NCBI GenBank assembly: GCA_010015745.1
Contig: ML978242.1
Coordinates: 81,100-145,099 of the forward strand
DNA from: Setomelanomma holmii
Taxonomy: Eukaryota; Ascomycota; Dothideomycetes; Pleosporales; Phaeosphaeriaceae
Direction of reading: 5' to 3'
DNA: 64,000 nucleotides
The translations under genes and the position numbers were made by a program. Below, piece by piece: positions 54,776 through 64,000 of this stretch; the first letter of the stretch is position 1, and the number at the start of each line of letters is the position of its first letter. The notes under the pieces were generated by a model that saw only the letters and a list, made by a program, of their open reading frames with translations, did not search any database and had not been told where the DNA came from.

Positions 54776-55950
54776 ATTTAAACCCGACTACCCCTTTTGC
54801 AAATGCCCGATCGGATGTCGACAGCTACACGCAAGGGATTCTAGCGGCTCGCTATGCTTACAGTGGCTACAATCAAGCCAACTATGTACGTGTTCAGATC
54901 TTTCGATACCTGGAAAATAGTCTACTGATCACAAATCCTTCTAGATCTTCTGCGAGATTGATAGGCCGCGAAAGAACTTCAAACGTGGCATCATTATCGC
55001 TGTGGGAATAGTGTGCGTGCTGTACATGCTGGTCAATTTAAGCCTTGTAGGTTTGCCCAACGCAGCACACACTGGGAACAATTTGCTGATCTGTCGTTTC
55101 CTAGATGGTGGTGGTTAGTAAAGAGCAGCAACTGGCCTCTAGTGACATCGCCCTTGCGTCGTTGACCAACATCATTGGCCCTTTTCATGCTACACGCATT
55201 TTAGCCGTATTCACTACTATTAGCAGCCTAGGCAACATTATCGGCATGACATTTACGGCATCAAAAGTCAAACAGGAGATCGCAAAGGAGGGCGTGATAC
55301 CCTTCGCAAAGTTCTTCGGCGAGAACCGAACACTCTTTGGCCGTTGGCGTACCAAGGACGAGTCCAAACGACCCGAGCCGACGCCACTGGGAGCACTGTT
55401 CCTTCACTGGCTCTTCGCCGTCATCCTTATCCTTTTCACCTGGCGCGCAAAGCCGGCTTCCGCATATCGCATTCTCGCCAACGTTAATGTATGCCTCACC
55501 GATGTAATCCCGAGCTTCATTATGGCGATCGGGTTACTCTATCTCCGCTTCTTCACCGAGTGGTCCAGCAGTTCCTTCATGCCATCCTGGCTTAGCATAC
55601 TCGCAGCTCTTGTCTATGCATTAGCGAACGGGTTTCCCTCTGTCGCAGTCTGGATACCTCTGACCGACACCTCGACAGATGTCTACGACCTGATCCCTGG
55701 GCTCCCGTGGCACATGACTGGCACGTTGTCGTGGACACTGCTTGCATGTGGAGTGCTTTACTGGACGTGCTTCCGTTATGTCTTGCCCTACCTGGGACCA
55801 AGGAAAGGCAAGGAGTTCTTAGTCGAGCGCGAACCTGTGTTTCGGATGCAGGATGGTGGAAGAGTTCAATGGCATGAGATTGTGCTGCATAGCTGGGTGG
55901 TCAAGTCCGAGCCGGAAAAGCAGGATTGGTATGTCATGCACGATATCTGA

Positions 55951-56574
55951 GCAACTTCGAAACAGCTTCTACCAATGGAATGACAAAACAAGCTCAAATT
56001 CCAAAGTTTCAAATGTATGCATTATATGATCTGAAACAACAACTGTGTGCATTCAACATGACTTGACCTTGGTAGATCGCCACTACTCTGAAGCATAGTC
56101 TACGTACTGGCTACGCAAGCAACAGACCTGATCTTCATGACATGTGCAGTGTCCACTCGCGGATCCACCCATGGCCAGATCGATCGTGCGACGCGTGTAT
56201 GCAACGTCGTACGTCATTGGTGAGGGGCATGGAGGGGTAGCTCGTAAACAAGGTACCACAGGGCTTCGATCTTGCTTCTTGTGATCTACAACTTGCAATT
56301 GAACATTTACAACTCTACTTCCTTCATCGCTCGAGCGATACTTGAGGCATAGTAACTGGTGAGTGCGTTTTTCTGTATACTTGCAAGCTTTCATTATTCA
56401 AAAGCACCACTCGATCGTTGCGGAGCTTCTCTCGGGCACAGTTGGGGTTCAACTACACACTTCATTTGCCTTCTTACCTTATTTTCTCGCACTTGGAGAT
56501 CTTGAGCTTCGTCACGAAATGTTGGTAGAAGACAATTAACACGTTCCAGCATAAATCCCCACACCCTACCCACA
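55951..56574. other. Intergenic, no gene seen
   Basis: Between the permease relic and the Gly-rich gene. Only short frames; the last 100 bp probably include the promoter and 5' leader of the next gene. Confidence 0.45.
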
Positions 56575-57804
56575 ATGTCCTACAACGACGATTCCTATGG
56601 CCGCGGCGGCGGAGGCGGCTATGGCAACGACCGCCGCGATGACGACCGACAGGGAGGATATGGCCGTGGAGATGACGACCGCCGAGGTGGCGGTGGAGGG
56701 TACGGAGATGAGAGACGTCAAGAAGGCGGCGGATATGGCCGCGGAGACGATGACCGCCGAGGAGGAGGTGGCGGCTATGGAGGAGAGAGACGCGAGGAAT
56801 ACGGGTCAAGCCGTCGCGATGATGATCGTCCGAGCGGCGGTTATGGTGGTGGACGTGATGACCGCCCGAGCGGTGGATATGGAGGAGATGAGCGCCGCCA
56901 CGAGAGCTCTGGGTACGGAGGAGGGGAGGAGCGACGCCATGAGAGCTCAGGCTATGGTGACCGCCCGGATGGTGGACACGGCGGCTCTTCTGGCTATGGT
57001 GGCTCAAATGATGAACAGAGACGTGCAGAAGCTCAGCGCTACGACGACCGCCCCAGCGGCGGGAGTGGTGGTTACGGCAGAGATGATGAGCGCCGCCAGG
57101 AAAGTAGCGGTGGGTACGGCGACAGGCCCAGCGGAGGATATGGCGGAGGTAACGACAGCCAAACTGGAGGAAGCTACTCAGGCTACGGCGGCAACTCAGG
57201 CTCTCACGGTGGCCAGCACTCTTCAGGCACATCCTACGGGGGCGGTCACGGCGGCTCAGACGACTTCTCGGGCGCTGCTCAGCACGCTCAGTCCAGCGCT
57301 GGTAGCTCTGGAGACTCGAATCTCTTTAGCAAGGCGCTTGGCATGCTGAACAAGGACAAGGCCAAGAATGAGGGTGTCGACGAAGACGATGCGATCAAGC
57401 AGCACGAGAAGTTTTATGGTGGCGGCCACGGAGGTAGTGAGCAGGCCAGCTCAGGCAATGTCGGAGCTGCTGCTGCCATGCAAGCTGCTAAGATGTTCAA
57501 CTCTGGAGGCAATGAGGGCGGTGGACAGAACAAGCTGATTGGCCTGGCGATGGCGCAGGCTGCTCAATTGTTCGATGGGCAGCAAGCACAGGGCAAGACA
57601 GTGAGTTTCTCATCGCGATGATGGTTCAAATACTGACCATGACGTTAGGCCCCGGGAGCCACCAAGCAAGATGCTGTCGCACAAGCTGCCCAGATGGCGC
57701 TCAAATTTTACATGAAGAGCGAGGCAGGCGGAGGTGGTGCGAGTGGTGGCAGTTCTGGTGGCATTGGCGGCCTGCTCAACATGGCTTCCAAGTTCATGAA
57801 ATAA
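56575..57804 (+). CDS. Gly/Arg/Asp-rich protein with C-terminal DUF7721-type domain
   Basis: Exons are 56575-57600 and 57649-57804; the intron at 57601-57648 is GTGAGT...GTTAG. The product is 393 residues. The first about 220 residues are low complexity: repeated GGGYG, DDDRRGG, DDRPSGGYGG and ERRHESSGYG units, a disordered segment of the kind that phase-separates or binds RNA. The C-terminal third is ordered and helical (NLFSKALGMLNKDKAKNEGV, DEDDAIKQHEKFYGGG, NKLIGLAMAQAAQLFDGQQA, VAQAAQMALKFYMKSE). These blocks match the fungal DUF7721 family as I know it; its function is not established. A frame in the +2 register across the repeat is a composition artefact. Confidence 0.85.
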
Positions 57805-58222
57805 GCGCGAGTATCTAAACGAACTCTGCGATTGTTATTGGAGAATTTGGAGGCAGGACGAAAAGCACAAGGGATTGGCAATGAGCGCACATACATAAGG
57901 CATTAGCATGGCATTCGAAAAAATATCGTCGACAATCATGTAAGCGAGGGCTCTTTCGAAATTCGAGCAAGATCCCGTCGCGAGTGCAGGCTTCACGTTG
58001 ACCGCAGTGTCAGCCATCTTCCGATAAGCCGGGCGACGATCCGCGAGCTTCCTTGTTATCCGTCATTCCTCCATGAAGCTTAATTCATGCACATCACACG
58101 TTGCGGGAGCTAAACATGTTCCCCACAATGTTACGAGCAATCAGTACCATCGCTCTCTTATCTATCGACATGTCTTCAAAACATCTCCGCAATCGCGGTA
58201 CTGTCCTCTTACTACCGGACCC
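57805..58222. other. Intergenic, no gene seen
   Basis: About 420 bp between two plus-strand genes. Nothing recognised. Confidence 0.5.
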
Positions 58223-59121
58223 ATGACCACCCACACGCCATCTCAAGCTTCACATCTCGAGCTGCCGCCATCTACACTCGACATACCCAATCGTCGGGAA
58301 CCCCACATCGACTCCGAAGAAGCTGTTCAATATGAGCGCCGTCGTGTCTCGAGGGAGCTAGAGCCAATTCACCACCTCGGTTCCTCGCGACACAACTTCG
58401 AAGCGCAAGCAGGGCCAAGCTACGCCAATGCCATTCTACGCCCACGCATTGCCGCGGCGCAAGAGTCGCGAGAGCACCTGAGACGCGCCGAAAGCAGCGC
58501 CAGCACGCAGCAAGATATCCCAGGCGCAAGCGAAGTCGGTGGACTTAGCGTACGATCATCACAGCGCGAACCACGCTGGAACAATGCCATTGCGAGATTT
58601 TGGAGACAACATATCAGCATCACCATCGATGAGGGTGCGCATAGAGATCATCTCGGTACGCCCCAATCCTCCCCAGTTTTAGCGCACATCTAATACTACC
58701 GAGCTCTCGAACGCACCTTCCTCGGCTACCTGCGCACCTCCCTCGTCCTCGTCATGACCGGCGTCTCGATATCACAACTCTTCCGCCTCCAGCGCACATC
58801 ACATCCGGATCCTCATTTTGGGTTCTACGTCATTGGGCTACCGCTTAGTGTCACGTTCATTGGCATGGCGATATTGGTGCTGCTGGTTGGCGCATTTAGG
58901 TTTTGGAAGTTGCAGAATGCGCTGGTTAGGGGGAAGGCGTGTGCCGGGGGTTGGGAGGTTTTGGTGGTTATGGGGTTGAGTGCTTTGGTAAGTAAGGGAA
59001 TGATATGGGAGATATCAGAGGGAGACGGTCTGGATCAAGGCTGACCATTATGTAGCTATTGCTTGCTACTTTTGCGCTGATTCTGGGCGTGAACGTCGAC
59101 AAGGCGCTGGACGAGGGTTGA
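58223..59121 (+). CDS. DUF202 (YidH-type) membrane protein
   Basis: Exons are 58223-58655, 58704-58987 and 59056-59121; introns are GT-AG with CTAATAC and CTGAC-type branch points. The product is 260 residues. The first 140 are disordered and charged. The DUF202 domain is then rebuilt across the first splice as DHLALERTFLGYLRTSLVLV. Three membrane segments follow: SLVLVMTGVSISQLF, VIGLPLSVTFIGMAILVLLV and VLVVMGLSALLLLATFALIL, the last joined by the second intron. DUF202 proteins include the yeast vacuolar/VTC-type C-terminal domain; this stand-alone form has no known function. ATG 58223 (MTTHTPSQASHLELPPST) is preferred to the upstream ATG at 58073. Confidence 0.85.
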
Positions 59122-59178
59122 GTCTACCGCTAGCTCGAATCGCCCGAAGAGACTGTCTGGTATAATGAGCACATTCCA

Positions 59179-59775
59179 CTATTGGTCGACTGAATACTCG
59201 AGCACAACCTCCACATCCTGTCCTTCAAGTCTCTGGATACAGTTTGCGATGTCGCTCCATGCATTACTGTCGATCTGACGTCCGATGATGCTCTCTGCCG
59301 CCGCACCAGACACGACGACCCGCCGCAAGTTTGGGAAATACTGGCTGAAGGGCTGCCGATACTTGTGATACATCCTGGTCATGCTATCGGGGCATGTCAC
59401 CTTGACAACCCGGACACGGTCGATCTGAGTTTGCGTCAGCCGATGATACACCGACCTCACATCCCAGAGCAAGAAGTAGAAGCTGAAGGCGTTTAAGGCA
59501 CAAGCGAGCGGCGACACCTCGAGGTACATCTGTCGACAAACGCGTAACAGCCCAAAGACGACGTCGGCCCACGGAGAGAATTTGTTGACACTTCCCACGC
59601 CAACACGTCCTGGAGCGCCGTAGGCGGTGTGTATCACTTTGTTGCCGACGGACATAACCCCAAATCTGTACTCGCAGCTCGGCTGGTAGAGAAAGTAAGC
59701 GGCTTGTGGTGTTCTGCTGAGCTCTGCGAGTGATGTTAGTTGATATATTGTCTCGCTAGGTGACCCTGGACGCAC
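59179..59775 (-). CDS. 2EXR-type hypothetical protein (5' exon uncertain)
   Basis: A minus-strand frame of up to 198 residues with no ATG at its 5' end. The stretch ATCAACTAACATCACTCGCAG near 59740 looks like a branch point and acceptor, so the true exon probably starts at about 59735. An upstream exon may begin at ATG 59858 (MSAPASAIQPPPC). Blocks shared with the neighbouring relatives are LLRVCRQMYLEVSPLACALN, VRVVKVTCPDSMTRMY and QYFPNLRRVVVSGAAA, ending in VEVVLEYSVDQ. The 2EXR N-terminal L-P-x-E-L-R block is not visible. Function unknown. Confidence 0.5.
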   Translation of the reverse strand: MRPGSPSETIYQLTSLAELSRTPQAAYFLYQPSCEYRFGVMSVGNKVIHTAYGAPGRVGVGSVNKFSPWADVVFGLLRVCRQMYLEVSPLACALNAFSFYFLLWDVRSVYHRLTQTQIDRVRVVKVTCPDSMTRMYHKYRQPFSQYFPNLRRVVVSGAAAESIIGRQIDSNAWSDIANCIQRLEGQDVEVVLEYSVDQ

Positions 59776-59858
59776 GCGAGAATCAGAGGATGCGATTTCT
59801 GCTCCGGAGACAACGAGGCGCAGGGAGGGGGCTGAATCGCAGAAGCTGGAGCTGACAT

Positions 59859-60347
59859 GGTGATGACGTTGGAAGGAGTCGCAAGATGCCGTGGTGTATT
59901 CTCACAGGCTCGCTGATGTTAGGCGCAAGATGTGGGGTCGAAGAAGAGACGAGAAAACAGTTTGTGCTGGGAAGGACTGCACGCGTTGGGGATCGAAGGA
60001 CACAGGTGACTGCGGCCTGCGCACGGGTCCAAATTCCTTGGGGGAAAACCCGGGAACCTTTCCTACACGATTCCGCTCGAGCGGCACGGTACCAGCGACT
60101 ATGGGACTACATATCTCTTCGGCAAGAGATAGAGTTGGTGTCTTAGTGGAGGAAAAGGTGCTACAACTCTGCACAGGGCATCGATCCGAAGTGAACAGGT
60201 GTGCGACTATATAAGGCTCCGAGATTCGACAGTAGCATCATTCTTGATTGGATCTATCAACGAGTGTAACGAATTTCAGTCTGGTGTTGCTAGGAGGGGC
60301 TTCATCGCTCATTTTAATCTCGTACTCTAACCTCACTACTCGAGCAT
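59859..60347. other. Spacer between 2EXR-type loci
   Basis: About 490 bp with no recognised gene. Confidence 0.4.
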
Positions 60348-60880
60348 CTACTCGAGCACGATCTCCACATTCGGTCCCTCGATCGTCTGGAGATACCTCT
60401 TTGTGTTTCCCCACGCTTTGCTTAAAGTCCAAATCCAGCCTGCAAACACTACCGTCTCGCCATCGAAAATTATCCGGCGCAAGTTGGGAAATCGCTCGCG
60501 CAAGGGCCCGGATCGAAGGTAGAGGTCTAAGACCAGATCTTTGTAGTTCTTCAAATCAATGACGCGGATCGCCATCTTTTGGCCCAGAAGTAGTCGGGGA
60601 GATAGCCGCTCGTCGCCCAGGAATGTGTGACTGAAGATGAAGGTGTTCAAAGTGCAGACGACCGGCGAGGTTTTCTGCGTAGACTTGCCGGCACACATGA
60701 AGAAGTGCGAAGGCAAGAAGTGGGGACAGGCGTGTTCCATCGGGACACAACACGCAAGGGCTCCTCGTGTCGACGATATGGCGGCCGAGGACGTACTCGA
60801 AGATCTGGGTGCGCAGTTCGCCCGGAAGCGAGAGGAGACTGCTTGTGGAATTTTGCTGGGCTCTACGGTCATCGTCAGTT
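60348..60880 (-). pseudogene. 2EXR-type protein, frameshifted
   Basis: The N-terminal 2EXR block SLLSLPGELRTQIFEYVLGR and FALLHVCRQVYAE lie in one minus-strand frame. The continuation VCTLNTFIFSHTFLG, KMAIRVIDLKNYKDLV, ERFPNLRRIIFDGETV and EGPNVEIVLE lies in another. The switch falls at about 60665-60675, where GAAAACC would have to be GAAACC. Order and spacing of blocks match the gene at 59.2 kb and the one at 61.4 kb. Either a recent disabling insertion or a sequence error. Confidence 0.65.
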
Positions 60881-61357
60881 AAAGCGATTGATGAACGAAA
60901 CAGGTTGACCTTACATCTGGATTAGACAAGAAGGCGCGTTACTCGACGGATAGCATGCCATTGGGGAGCAAGTGTGCCATCTCAGCAGGAATAGCAATGT
61001 CGGGCGATGTGGCTCGAGTTGAAATGGTGGGTTGAGAATTCGAGGCGGGCTTTGTTGTCGCGTGTGACTTGCAGCACGGTGATCAGAAGGAGAGGAGACG
61101 AGCAGGGTCATGAATCACTCCTTCTAGCGGTTAGTATTCAGCGATTGCAAATGACTGCCATCGCCTACAACCTGCGGCATGCGGATCATCCACCATCGTA
61201 TAACATATCGATCTTGCTGTTGAGAGTCCTTCACCTGCTGTTAAAACCTGGATTCACAACTTAGTCAACGTAGACTCAACTCCGTACCTCCTCTCAAAAC
61301 TCAATCCTATCCTAGAACGACTACTTCGGGATTAGCATCACATTGCCACCAGCCACG
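60881..61357. other. Spacer between 2EXR-type loci
   Basis: About 480 bp, divergent 5' region of two related loci; nothing else recognised. Confidence 0.4.
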
Positions 61358-62041
61358 ATGTACGCAGGCCCACGAGTCCAAGTCGCCGACTCCGCGACCT
61401 CATATCAGGAAGTTGGCCTTGTGGCCATGACCAGTGCCCCGGACAAAGTACCTATGTAAGCACCAATGCATCTCTTCAAGGCAGCTCATCTGACACACCT
61501 CAGATCCCAAGCCAACTCACAATCGCGCCTGCTTTCTCTCCCCGCAGAACTTCGCAACAAGATCTTCATATACGCCCTAGGTCACCGCTTCATCCAGATT
61601 GCTCCAGCGTCGCTCGTCAATAATAAAGCCCTCGAGTACTATTCCTAGAATCTAGACAATTTTGCATTGATCAGGGTGTGTCGACAGATCTATGCCGAGA
61701 CTGCAGTCCTTCCGCACGCACTCGACACTTTTGTGTTCAATTGTCCACCTCATCGCGATCGCTGGGTCGCGCGCCGCAACTTTGCGCAGTTAGTGGCCGT
61801 TCGAATTGTCGAGGGCCGGAACGCGTCCATGTTCGCAGCGATGAATGGCGTGCGTGGGGGTGGTGCGACGACGTATGACATGCCTGGGGATGAGCGTCGC
61901 TTGCTGTCCGGAGTAGGACCGCGGGATGGTGGGCCGCCCAGGTGTGTCGACGCAGCTGATGCCCTTTGCGCTTGTTTTTTTTCAAATCTGCGAACAATCT
62001 TCGTTAGAAAGGGTATGGTGGATATGCTGGGCTGGAATTAG
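61358..62041 (+). pseudogene. 2EXR-type protein with an in-frame stop
   Basis: ATG 61358 (MYAGPRVQVADSATSYQEVG) is followed by an intron (61456-61503, GTAAGC...CTCAG) and then SRLLSLPAELRNKIFIYALG, a textbook 2EXR start. TAG at 61646 (after KALEYYS) interrupts the frame, which then continues in register as LIRVCRQIYAETAVLPHALD, TFVFNCPPHRDRWVARRNF and CFFSNLRTIFVRKGM. A C to T change in CAG would explain the stop; alternatively a small intron hides it, but no good splice pair is seen. Confidence 0.65.
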
Positions 62042-62318
62042 ACATTTGGGTATGCTATTTGGCAGGAGTATTTGCGTCTTGGGAGCGCGGAGGCATGGGG
62101 TGCTGTGCAATTCCAGTCGCCTGATGGACTGTAGAGGCATCCTAACAAATGACTCTTGCTGGCGGTGTTATCGAAGAGCTGGGTGCGGGTGGTTGGCGTA
62201 ACCGGTATCGTGTTCAGGGGGATGGGCTTCGTTGCTCACTTCACCATCATGTCTCATTCTCACGGCTCACACTAGAGCTTGAAGCACGTCTATAAAGTCC
62301 CACCTCCGCCCTACGACA

Positions 62319-62608
62319 TGAGCACTTCGCATAACCCTCCGACGACTAGCCTCGAGGCAACAAGCAGCAACGAAGATGCGAACTTCGAAGATCACCGAGA
62401 GCAAGCGGGCCCGTACTGGACAAGTTGCGAGCCGTCTGACGAAGAAATTCGAAGATCTGCAAGGAACACGACACTTCACAATGAGCCGTCGCTGATAGTT
62501 ACATAGCTTCCAGCAGAACCAGCAATCCCCACTTCTTCGACTACCTGGAGAGCTGCGCAATAAGATCTTCGAATACGTCTTCCGCGATCGGGTTCCCAAG
62601 TAGTAACT
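62319..62608 (+). pseudogene. 2EXR-type fragment, truncated
   Basis: ATG 62319 (MSTSHNPPTTSLEATSSNED) leads into a disordered N-terminus that stops at 62504. A second frame just downstream reads SPLLRLPGELRNKIFEYVFR and then stops at about 62600. Only the first 2EXR block is present. The L-R-V-C-R-Q block and all later parts are missing, so this is a 5' fragment of a fourth relative. Confidence 0.55.
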
Positions 62609-62611
62609 CTG

Positions 62612-63708
62612 CTACTGCTTACTCGTCCTTAGATTCGAAGGAAGCGTCCAATCACGAAGTGCATTTGCTTCAGCCGCTGTCCCATCTTCAGAGCAGATTG
62701 GGTAGCTCCAATGTTGACAAGCGGCGCGGAACACTCGGCAAGTTTCTTCTAGGACTCCCGTCCCACCCGCCATATCTGCGAACTCGTAGAGCGTTAGGTA
62801 ACATGCCTTCTTCGACTTGTCATCTCCAGAGCCGAAGTGGTCGTATCTATATTTGTAGAGTCCGTTGTCCGCTTCGTCGACGAGCTTGAATGCACGATGT
62901 AATGTTGAGAAGAGTAGTTGGTGGCCAAAAGTTCCCTTCCCATCATCGAGCTTTCTCATGAATGACAATCAGCACGGATCAAAATGTGTTTGGCCTAAAA
63001 TTTGTATCGATACAGCGTTAGAGCATATCTGGCCGTAACAAACACTTGATCCAAGCACACTTTCATGCCCTTGTCTTGGTTGGGTATCGGCTTCGGCGTT
63101 CCTTAGATACACACCATGGTTAACGAAAGATTGAATAAAGTATTGAAAGCAAAAGATCAAAATAGAAACCTTCTTCCAGCGAATCTTGCCATCCTTATTG
63201 ATCCATATTGGAACGGCAACTTGGTTGTCGTTCCAAGTACCTTTCTCTTCGCCATTCGCCAGTTCGAAAGCCAGACCAGCAGAGAAATCAACAACGACAA
63301 CGGAATTATGGCCAGGATCGACCTTGTAAGCTGCGCGATGGGTGGTATAGTTGACATAGACTCCGCTCAGGTCCGATTCACGGTTAACCGCGACCGAAAG
63401 GATGTGCAAAGGCCATCTCCTCCAGCACACAGATTTGTCGGGATTTTGTCATCCCAAAGTGACCTTTGTGTGCCAAACAGTTGCGGCTTCTTTGCGGCGA
63501 CGAACCCAGAAGCCTCTTCCCAGAGCGCCTTGTTACTCAGATTGGGAGTCATTCTTCGGTCGCACAAGACAAAGAAGTCAATCCAAGGGTTGGTTGAATC
63601 ATGGTACATCTTCTCTAGGATGTAACGAATCATGGCGAAGTTGGTATACGTCGAGTTTTCCCATAGCGCAAGATACGTTGCGTTTGTCTTATCGAGTGTG
63701 GACGCCAT
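62612..63708 (-). CDS. Hypothetical protein, split frames
   Basis: Three protein-like minus-strand segments in order: from 63708 MASTLDKTNATYLALWENST, YTNFAMIRYILEKMYHDSTN and LWDDKIPTNLCAGG; in another frame from about 63400 ESDLSGVYVNYTTHRAAYKV and FELANGEEKGTWNDNQVAVP; then from about 62955 RKLDDGKGTFGHQLLFSTLH to a stop at 62612. An intron between the last two is likely (GTTTCT or GTGTGT donor, acceptor near 62955). The first change looks like a frameshift at about 63380. The coding sequence may extend upstream (IETTYLKIDAPCHNST). No domain recognised. Confidence 0.4.
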
Positions 63709-64000
63709 GGTGGAGTTGTGGCACGGTGCGTCAATTTTGAGGTACGTGGTCTCGATGTTAACGTTAGGTGGGCGATATGTGAGCGCTTGCTTTCGACAAG
63801 ACGGGAATCTGCAGGTAGGCTATGTTGGTAGCGGGGTTGATGAATTCGGCAGCTTCGCCCACGGTTCGCTTTGGTCCGGCAGGTTTACCGCAGTTGTTAA
63901 CATGCGAGAGAGGAGGATTGAGGAAGAAGTTGGTTGATTGATAAGTATATCAAAGAGAGCGAATATATATCCTCCTATTACATAATCAGTAATGAAACGC
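63709..64000. other. 5' region of the last locus, window edge
   Basis: Contains a minus-strand segment at about 63820-63905 (LTTAVNLPDQSEPWAKLPNS) similar to 20990-21060. It may be an upstream exon of the preceding gene. The sequence ends AT-rich. Confidence 0.35.

Larger units (their letters stand above)
50780..55950 (+). pseudogene. Amino-acid permease (MUP1/LAT-like APC), interrupted by a hAT element
   Basis: Plasma-membrane amino-acid transporter, most like the methionine permease group. Left part: exons 50780-50969, 51018-51219 and from about 51272 up to 51613; right part: 54784-54885, 54945-55046 and 55105-55950. The N-terminal signature VVAFILQQVIGTGIFRTP is rebuilt by the first splice. 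LNYVEYLFKRPKFFVV and NYIFCEIDRPRKNFKRG are family blocks, and the C-terminal half has VIPFAKFFGENRTLFGR and several helices. Removing the transposon and one copy of its target duplication joins AHNLN to PDYPFANARSDVDSY. A second lesion, an extra A at about 51324, shifts the frame between CLYAV and TIFLASSAVNALSF. The gene is therefore broken twice. Confidence 0.88.

Noticed and set aside
56597..57349. Met/Ala/Thr-rich frame overlapping the Gly-rich gene in another register
   Set aside because: Direct consequence of the GGN/GAY repeat composition; the main frame ends in an ordered conserved domain and splices correctly.

Overview
The window is nuclear DNA of a filamentous ascomycete (Pezizomycotina), most likely a dothideomycete. 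The evidence is: short GT-AG introns of about 45-95 bp with CTAAC/CTGAC-type branch points in most genes; fungus-specific families (HET, DUF6594, DUF7721, 2EXR-type proteins, YAT amino-acid permeases); secreted pectate lyase and cell-wall glucanase genes; and Fot1/pogo and hAT transposon relics. The species cannot be named from the sequence alone.

Layout. 0-7 kb: 3' end of a PL3 pectate lyase with an apparent frameshift, an intron-containing tRNA-Ala(TGC), an STK16/Env7-type kinase, a hypothetical gene and a HET-domain gene. 7-14 kb: diverged direct repeats, a hypothetical gene with 7-residue repeats, a seven-exon CDP-alcohol phosphotransferase, a multipass membrane protein and a six-hairpin glycosidase. 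14.3-16.1 kb: a Fot1/pogo element with TIRs and TA duplications whose transposase frame carries four stop codons. 17-23.8 kb: a YAT amino-acid permease, a doubtful degraded locus, a DUF6594 protein and a tiny two-exon gene. 23.8-29.6 kb: nearly 6 kb without a convincing gene. 29.6-43 kb: YTH1 (CPSF30), a GH18 chitinase, VPS53, an ankyrin-repeat protein and small hypotheticals including a 2EXR-type protein. 43.6-45.1 kb: a GH17 cell-wall glucanase with a tandem Pro/Ser linker. 45.6-47.7 kb: a second, more diverged Fot1/pogo element, itself interrupted by a 174-bp insertion that looks like a solo LTR. 47.7-50.2 kb: a multi-exon fungal gene of unknown function. 50.8-55.9 kb: an amino-acid permease gene split by a complete 3,162-bp hAT element with an exact 8-bp target duplication. 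56.5-64 kb: a Gly-rich DUF7721 protein, a DUF202 membrane protein and a run of 2EXR-type genes, several of them broken.

The genes do not form an obvious biosynthetic cluster or defence system. Housekeeping genes (YTH1, VPS53, the lipid phosphotransferase, the kinase) are mixed with wall-active and secreted enzymes, transporters and lineage-variable families. The most informative structures are the transposon insertions, whose boundaries can be read to the base, and the decayed 2EXR-type genes at 59-62.6 kb. No previously undescribed system was found that the sequence alone would support.
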